Shown: piece by piece, positions 5,285 to 9,430 of the stretch
Position numbering within the stretch: the stretch's first letter is position 1
Layout: every line of letters begins with the position of its first letter
Assembly (NCBI GenBank): GCA_003133185.1
Contig: PKWF01000069.1
Span: 572-10,001 of the forward strand
Source: Vulcanimicrobiota bacterium
Lineage (GTDB): Bacteria; Vulcanimicrobiota; Vulcanimicrobiia; Vulcanimicrobiales; Vulcanimicrobiaceae
DNA: 9,430 nucleotides
Direction: 5' to 3'
Notes under the pieces: generated by a model
What the model was told of the DNA's origin: nothing
What the model saw: the letters and a program-made list of their open reading frames with translations, nothing else
The model's database searches: none
Translations under genes and position numbers: made by a program

Positions 5285-6409
5285 CTACCTTTCGAGCACT
5301 TGCAGATCGTTGTCGTTGTCGTCGTTGAAATAGATCTTCGTATCGGAGTCGGTCGTTCCGCTGGCGACGATGCCGAAGAGCGCGCCCGCCGCGCCCTTGT
5401 CGACGTTGCGCGTGGCCAGCAGCTTGCCTGCGGGCGTAATCTCCACCATCAGGTTCGTGCCGCTGGCATTGCCGGTGTTGCCGATGACGAGGTTATGGTT
5501 CGGAAGCAGCGCCATGCTGATCGGACCGTTCAGCGGCGATCCCGAGAAGACCAGGCGCGCGTGCGATGCGTCGGGGCCTTCGAACGTTTTGCCGCCCGCT
5601 TCCACGACGATGCCGTGGGATTTGATCGTGCTGACCTTCGAGAATGCGACGACGGTGTTGTCGGTGCCGTCGGCGATGTAGAGTACGTCGCCCTTCCGAT
5701 CGTAGGTGAGGCCGGCCGGTGCGAAAATGCTGCCCGGCTTGCCGTGATTGACGGCAAAGCCCTTCGCGATCGCGACCGCGTGGTAGCCGTCGTCGAAGAC
5801 AACCTTCAGGATCGCTCCGTTGGCGGCGTTGCTTTCGTAAAATGTCTCATCAGGCAAGTGCGGATTTGGTGCGCCCGCTTGCCCCCACGGACGATCGAAC
5901 GGTTTGCCGCCGTTATCCCATTGGAGCACGCCTTGGGTAGAAAAAGCTACGTCGTCGTTGGCGGAAAATGCAGTCGCCCAAATGGTGTCCAGGTTATCCA
6001 GCGCGAGCGCGGCGCAGCCAGTTAACTTTTTGTCCGCGACAATCAACCGCGCTTTCGAGCCTGGCGCCGGATGCAGCGCGACAACCGTAAATCCCGTGCC
6101 CTGCACGTTCTGTTTATCGTTGAAGTTGCAGACGACGAGATCGCCCTTGGTCAAATGCCCCGACGTCTTCGACGCGACCGCTAGACCGTATGGATTGAGC
6201 TGGTGGTACTTCGGGTCGATCGTCGAGCCGATAACGACCTGCTTCTTGTCCAACTTCAAGATTGACGTTTCGTCGGCAAGACCAAACGCCGCAAGCGTCG
6301 GGGCTAGTGCCGAGGACGCGTATGCCGAACCCCCGGGCAAGGGGTTGGCGCGACCGCCGCAGCCGGTCATGAGCAGCACGCCAACGCCCGCGATTGCGAT
6401 GCGTTTCAT
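5285..6409 (-). CDS. Beta-propeller (NHL/SMP-30-like) lipoprotein
   Basis: A 374-residue exported lipoprotein. The N-terminus MKRIAIAGVGVLLMTGCGG is a lipoprotein signal with lipobox M-T-G-C, Cys17 being lipidated. The rest shows repeated strands of a beta-propeller: NPYGLAVAS, GCAALALDNLDTIWATAFS, FAPAGLTYDRKGDVLYIADG (about 239-258), GPISMALLPNHNLVIGN, and GALFGIVASG...KIYFNDDNDND near the end; probably five or six blades of the NHL/SMP-30 type. No catalytic site is evident. Such proteins in the family bind ligands or partners outside the membrane; I infer no more. The C-terminal NDDNDND is encoded by a short GTC/GTT triplet run on the plus strand (about 5309-5327). ATG start at 6407-6409 with a weak GGGG just before it. 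A promoter is visible upstream, so it is probably transcribed apart from the glycan genes. Confidence 0.8.
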   Translation of the reverse strand: MKRIAIAGVGVLLMTGCGGRANPLPGGSAYASSALAPTLAAFGLADETSILKLDKKQVVIGSTIDPKYHQLNPYGLAVASKTSGHLTKGDLVVCNFNDKQNVQGTGFTVVALHPAPGSKARLIVADKKLTGCAALALDNLDTIWATAFSANDDVAFSTQGVLQWDNGGKPFDRPWGQAGAPNPHLPDETFYESNAANGAILKVVFDDGYHAVAIAKGFAVNHGKPGSIFAPAGLTYDRKGDVLYIADGTDNTVVAFSKVSTIKSHGIVVEAGGKTFEGPDASHARLVFSGSPLNGPISMALLPNHNLVIGNTGNASGTNLMVEITPAGKLLATRNVDKGAAGALFGIVASGTTDSDTKIYFNDDNDNDLQVLER

Positions 6410-6441
6410 CCCCGTAATATTCGCCGGGGAATGCGAAAAAG

Positions 6442-6471
6442 ACTGTAAAAGGCGCCGGCTATCGGCGACAA
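6442..6471 (-). promoter_or_regulatory. Candidate promoter of the beta-propeller gene
   Basis: Minus-strand TTGTCG (6466-6471) and TACAGT (6442-6447) are 18 bases apart, each matching four of six consensus bases. The -35 overlaps the left stem of the terminator-like hairpin of the upstream gene, so readout of one gene and start of the next share the same bases. Confidence 0.4.
6447..6467 (-). terminator. Weak intrinsic terminator after the GT9-like gene
   Basis: Minus strand CGCCG-ATAGC-CGGCG (6453-6467), followed by CC and TTTT (6447-6450). Stem is five GC pairs, the T-run short; it lies 15 bases after the stop of the GT9-like gene (6483-6485). Confidence 0.4.
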
Positions 6472-6482
6472 CCTAGTTAAAC

Positions 6483-7577
6483 TCAAACGAGCTGCGATGC
6501 CGCTTCGAGCACGGGCTCCGCGTCGATCGTCGCGGAATCCAGATAGCACAACCGGTGACGCAGCGACTGCGGTTTGCTCGTCGTCGCTACACGCCGATCG
6601 AATCCGCGATCGCGCACGTAACGACCGACGACCTGAATTGCGTTGGGATTGGGCTCGTCGTACCAGTCGGGATGGTGCGCGATCCACAAGCCGATCGCTG
6701 GGACGCCACCGCGCGCCAGGACGAAATGGAGCGGACCGGCCGGAACCCCGACGAAGAGATCGATCCGAGCTGCCAACGCTTTGAAGAGTCTCGCAAAGGG
6801 CTCGTCGAGTTCGGCGAAGAGACTGCGAAACCCAAAGACGTTTTCGCCGAGCTCTTCGTCCTCCATCGAAATGACGATCCAATCGGAGACGCGCCCCCGC
6901 AAAGCCGCGACGAAGGCGCGAGCCTCGCTTCCGTCTCCCCAGTTCTTGCGAGCCGCCGTTATGCCAGCCCTCGAGATCACGCAGAGCCGCTTCCCTTTTG
7001 AAAGCACGCGCGCCAATCGCTCGTCAACGCGCCGCTGCGTCACCTCCGGCGCTGCAAAGTCGACCCCCGATCGGAGCGGTTGCGAGAGGTCGAAGGTTGC
7101 AAGGCGCTCCGGACGGACGAGCAGTCGAGCTAAGTTCCGCGCTTTCGTGTGGAACGGATAGGCGGTACGCCCCTCCGTTTCCGGATAGTCGGTCCACAGC
7201 AGGGCATCGGGCGCGAAGGCTGAGACGTCTTGGGAAAGCGGGAACGGAATTCGTAGCCGTACGTCCTTGCCGCCGCACTCGCGCAAGGTAATGCCGAGAT
7301 GCGCGGCGCCAAGCTCGGCGCCGTCGGCCGGCGCACGTACGCCGCTGGAAAGCGCCCGCACGATCGGGCTTCCCTCCAGCATGCTGACGTAATCGTCGCC
7401 GAAACGCGTGATCGCATACGCGTTCGAATCGTCCAGCAGCGGAGCGACGTGACCGAAATGAACCCAATCGCCCAATCCGTGCGGCCAATAGATCAGGATT
7501 CGTCTCTCACGCAACGCGGCAAAGCGTCCGCGATCCTCGCGCAGCGCGCGAACCGGACCATAGTTCGAGATCGTCAC
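6483..7577 (-). CDS. GT9-like (heptosyltransferase-type) glycosyltransferase
   Basis: From the GTG at 7575-7577 the protein is 364 residues. It resembles the GT9 (ADP-heptose:LPS heptosyltransferase-type) GT-B fold. There is an N-terminal strand with a glycine loop, RILIYWPHGLGDWVHFGHV (26-44), like the GxGDxxxxxP loop of GT9. A middle segment is R-K-N-W-G-D (210-215). The C-terminal donor loop is FVGVPAGPLHFVLARGGVP (275-293), corresponding to V-G-x-D-S-G-x-x-H in GT9; the Asp-Ser of that motif is Pro-Ala here, so the donor site is divergent. Donor and acceptor are unknown. The start overlaps the stop of the upstream DUF2079 gene as GTGA; an ATG at 7736 in this frame would put 53 extra Arg-rich residues inside the neighbour and is unlikely. 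The neighbourhood (GT4, DUF2079) suggests a role in a surface glycan. Family call is moderate. Confidence 0.7.
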   Translation of the reverse strand: MTISNYGPVRALREDRGRFAALRERRILIYWPHGLGDWVHFGHVAPLLDDSNAYAITRFGDDYVSMLEGSPIVRALSSGVRAPADGAELGAAHLGITLRECGGKDVRLRIPFPLSQDVSAFAPDALLWTDYPETEGRTAYPFHTKARNLARLLVRPERLATFDLSQPLRSGVDFAAPEVTQRRVDERLARVLSKGKRLCVISRAGITAARKNWGDGSEARAFVAALRGRVSDWIVISMEDEELGENVFGFRSLFAELDEPFARLFKALAARIDLFVGVPAGPLHFVLARGGVPAIGLWIAHHPDWYDEPNPNAIQVVGRYVRDRGFDRRVATTSKPQSLRHRLCYLDSATIDAEPVLEAASQLV

Positions 7578-8809
7578 GGGCCTACCGGCACTCCCCCGCA
7601 CAGATGGGCAGGCGCATACCCGCGGAGGCTTGCAAAAAACGCGCCCGCGTTCGTGTCGTAAGCCGGACACCGGGCGAACTTTGGATCCGGCCGCGGATCG
7701 AGACGCACGTTCGGATTGGCCGCGGACACGGCCCACACGCCTTCGTCGCGTCGCGGCAGCAACGCCCCCTGCCCGCTATCTCGTAAGGCGACGGCGCGTG
7801 CGTAAGCATTCCAGTCGACAATGTACGGCCAACGCCCCGGCCGCAGCACCGTGTCGTTGAAAATCAGCAGCGTCACGACGAGAGCGCAAGGCACCATCGC
7901 TCGCGCAAATCCGGGGACGCGCCCGAGCCCGAATGCCGCGGCGATCGCGGTGCCCGCCAGGAGCGGTGCGACGTAATGCGATCCCAAGCGGCTCGGCTCG
8001 TAGTTCCAGGGCTGCATGAAAACGATCTCGGCGAGCAACGGTACGCCGAGCAGCAGCCGGCGCCCAATCGCAAGCGGCGCGAAAGCAAAGGGTGCGAGCA
8101 GCAGCGCGACGAGGCTGAGCTTACCGCCCACATTGAAAACTCGTAAGCCATAGGGCGGAACGTTGGGATGCACGCGTCCGAGATGCTCGACTGCCACGAA
8201 AACCGCTCCGATCAAACCTGCGGTAAGAACGAGCCCCAGCCCGATCCGTCGATCCCACCAGAGCGCGCAAGCCGCCCCGAACCAGAGCACGAAGAGGAGC
8301 TCGTCCTCCTTGAGTCCGGCTAGCAGCGCACCCGCTGCGAGCGTTGGCCAGAGCAACCGCTTGCGTGCGCAAAGGCCTCCCCACAAAGCCAGAACCGGAA
8401 CGAATACGTTCTCGGAGAAGTTATCGTAGCTGAGCCCCTGCGTCGCCGGCGACAGGAGATACGCAATCCCCAGCAGGTTTGCCGCTCGTGCGCTGACTCC
8501 GACCTCGCGAGCCAGCAGCACGAGCGGAATCGCCGCTGCCGCAACCGCAACGACTTGCACCACGATCAGCGTCTCCGCACGAGGCAACAACGCGATCAGC
8601 GGAACGAGGGCGACGAGCGCCCACGAATCGTGCACCGCAAAATGTGGCTTCCACTCTCCGAAGTTCCACGACGAGCCGTGTTGCAGGTTAACGAACGTCT
8701 GCAGGTACGTCCCGAGGTCGGCGCCGTATCGCAGCGCGTACAGCTTGTTCAGGTCGAGCGCGACGTAGGCGAAAGCGTAAACTGCGACGGCTACGTAGGT
8801 CGTTCTCAT
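7574..8809 (-). CDS. DUF2079 multi-pass membrane protein (predicted GT-C-like)
   Basis: Integral membrane protein of about 411 residues from ATG 8807-8809, with some ten hydrophobic segments. It starts MRTTYVAVAVYAFAYVALDL, then YGADLGTYLQTFVNLQHG (28-45) and KPHFAVHDSWAL (54-65) followed by a helix with LIALLPRAETLIVVQ. This is the D-x-G-x-x-x-Q...H-F-x-x-H-x-S pattern of the DUF2079 family, which is predicted to belong with polyprenyl-linked sugar transferases of GT-C type. The activity is not established. Four bases separate it from the upstream GT4 gene, and its stop overlaps the start of the GT9-like gene, so the three genes are almost certainly one transcript. The ATG at 8992 in the same frame lies deep within the GT4 gene and is rejected. 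Confidence 0.82.
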   Translation of the reverse strand: MRTTYVAVAVYAFAYVALDLNKLYALRYGADLGTYLQTFVNLQHGSSWNFGEWKPHFAVHDSWALVALVPLIALLPRAETLIVVQVVAVAAAAIPLVLLAREVGVSARAANLLGIAYLLSPATQGLSYDNFSENVFVPVLALWGGLCARKRLLWPTLAAGALLAGLKEDELLFVLWFGAACALWWDRRIGLGLVLTAGLIGAVFVAVEHLGRVHPNVPPYGLRVFNVGGKLSLVALLLAPFAFAPLAIGRRLLLGVPLLAEIVFMQPWNYEPSRLGSHYVAPLLAGTAIAAAFGLGRVPGFARAMVPCALVVTLLIFNDTVLRPGRWPYIVDWNAYARAVALRDSGQGALLPRRDEGVWAVSAANPNVRLDPRPDPKFARCPAYDTNAGAFFASLRGYAPAHLCGGVPVGP

Positions 8810-8813
8810 ACGG

Positions 8814-9430
8814 CTAACTCTCGACGTCGTCGCCGCCGTCTTCGCGTTTCTCGCGGTAGACTTGCGCGACGATGCCGTGCAACCGTTCGACGAACTGTGA
8901 AGGCGCGAACTTCTCTGCATGTTTGCGGAGATGCTGCGGATCGAAGTGCGAGGCGTCGAACGTTCGAAGCGCGCCGGCGAGCGATTCGGCACTCGCGTCG
9001 TCGAAGAAAGCTCCGGTATCTCCTTCGACGATCGTTTCGAGCGCGCCGCCTCCTCGGTAGGCGATCGTGGGCCGTCCGGCCGCCGCGGCTTCGAGCGGAA
9101 CGAGCCCGAAGTCTTCTTCGCCGGGAACGATCGCCGCGCGCGCGTTTCTTAACAGCTCGTTGAGCCGAACGTCCGATACGTAGCCGAGCATCGCGGTCGT
9201 CGTACCTTTGGCCATCGTGCGCAGCGATGCTTCCGCGGGGCCGCTGCCGGCGATCAGCAGCCTTACGCCGGCGAGCGATGCGGCGCGAATTGCAAGGTCG
9301 ATGCGCTTGTAAGGCAGTAGGCGCGAAGCAACGAGAAAGTAGTCACCGTTGCCGCGTCCGACGCCGAAACGATCGATGTCGACGGGGCAATGCAGAACGT
9401 GTGCATCGCGGCCGTAGTACTTGTGGATGC
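8814..9430 (-). CDS. GT4-family glycosyltransferase, C-terminal part (5' end outside window)
   Basis: The visible 205 residues begin IHKYYGRDAHVLHCPVDIDR, which is the usual link between the two halves of GT4 enzymes (the x-Y-Y-G-R-x-A-x-V-x-x-x-P-V-D pattern of mannosyltransferase-type members such as WbaZ). Then comes the donor half: LVASRLLPYKRIDLAI, LLIAGSGP and EEDFGLVPLEAAAAGRPT with the E-x7-E contact to the nucleotide sugar. The end, KREDGGDDVES, is a charged tail before a TAG at 8814-8816. The likely donor type is a GDP- or UDP-sugar, not resolvable here. A good four-base gap to the DUF2079 start makes it the first visible gene of the glycan unit; the start lies beyond 9430. Confidence 0.9.
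   Translation of the reverse strand, partial: IHKYYGRDAHVLHCPVDIDRFGVGRGNGDYFLVASRLLPYKRIDLAIRAASLAGVRLLIAGSGPAEASLRTMAKGTTTAMLGYVSDVRLNELLRNARAAIVPGEEDFGLVPLEAAAAGRPTIAYRGGGALETIVEGDTGAFFDDASAESLAGALRTFDASHFDPQHLRKHAEKFAPSQFVERLHGIVAQVYREKREDGGDDVES

Noticed and set aside
5213..6025. Plus-strand ORF of 270 residues
   Set aside because: Antisense to the beta-propeller lipoprotein, which has a lipobox and repeats; the ORF is a shadow.
7578..7736. ATG at 7736 as start for the GT9-like gene
   Set aside because: Would add 53 Arg-rich residues inside the DUF2079 gene; the GTGA overlap at 7574-7577 is the natural start.
8810..8992. ATG at 8992 as start for the DUF2079 gene
   Set aside because: The added 61 residues are Ser/Arg-rich, lie inside the GT4 gene and precede a normal membrane N-terminus at 8809.

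Overview
GC-rich bacterial DNA from an organism I cannot name with certainty. Nine of the ten genes recognised are either housekeeping or cell-envelope genes. The neighbourhood of a G5/3D-domain secreted protein directly before rsmA (ksgA) recalls the yabE-rnmV-ksgA order of Firmicutes, and the one clear operator is a LexA box of the Gram-positive/actinobacterial type. The overall style (high GC, GTG starts, short overlaps, weak Shine-Dalgarno sites, lipoprotein beta-propeller) would also suit a soil lineage such as Eremiobacterota (WPS-2) or a neighbour of it, but that placement is a guess. No mobile element, tRNA, rRNA or CRISPR array was seen.

Layout. (1) Positions 1-2652, minus strand: from right to left, a GT4 glycosyltransferase (1510-2652), then a two-gene unit of a small RNase H-like protein (1051-1467) and a 3-methyladenine DNA glycosylase (455-1054) joined by a GTGA overlap, then the start of a small Rho_N-domain gene that runs off the window (1-123). 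The two-gene unit has its own promoter between it and the glycosyltransferase: a near-consensus -35 and -10 with a perfect LexA box, CGAACATATGTTCG, filling the spacer. (2) Positions 2985-5195, plus strand: a secreted G5+3D cell-wall protein, rsmA, and a CPBP membrane protease whose start lies inside rsmA. (3) Positions 5285-9430, minus strand: a GT4 glycosyltransferase (cut by the window edge), a DUF2079 multi-membrane protein, a GT9-like glycosyltransferase and, after a weak terminator and its own promoter, a beta-propeller lipoprotein.

How the parts relate. Segments 1 (left end) and 2 each look like a small functional module: DNA-damage repair under SOS control, and cell-wall remodelling plus ribosome maturation. 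Segment 3 looks like a surface polysaccharide or glycolipid module: two cytosolic sugar transferases around a predicted membrane GT-C-like protein, read as one tightly packed transcript. The most interesting item is the SOS-controlled pair of an RNase H-fold protein, which seems to have lost two of its four catalytic acidic residues, and an alkylbase glycosylase.
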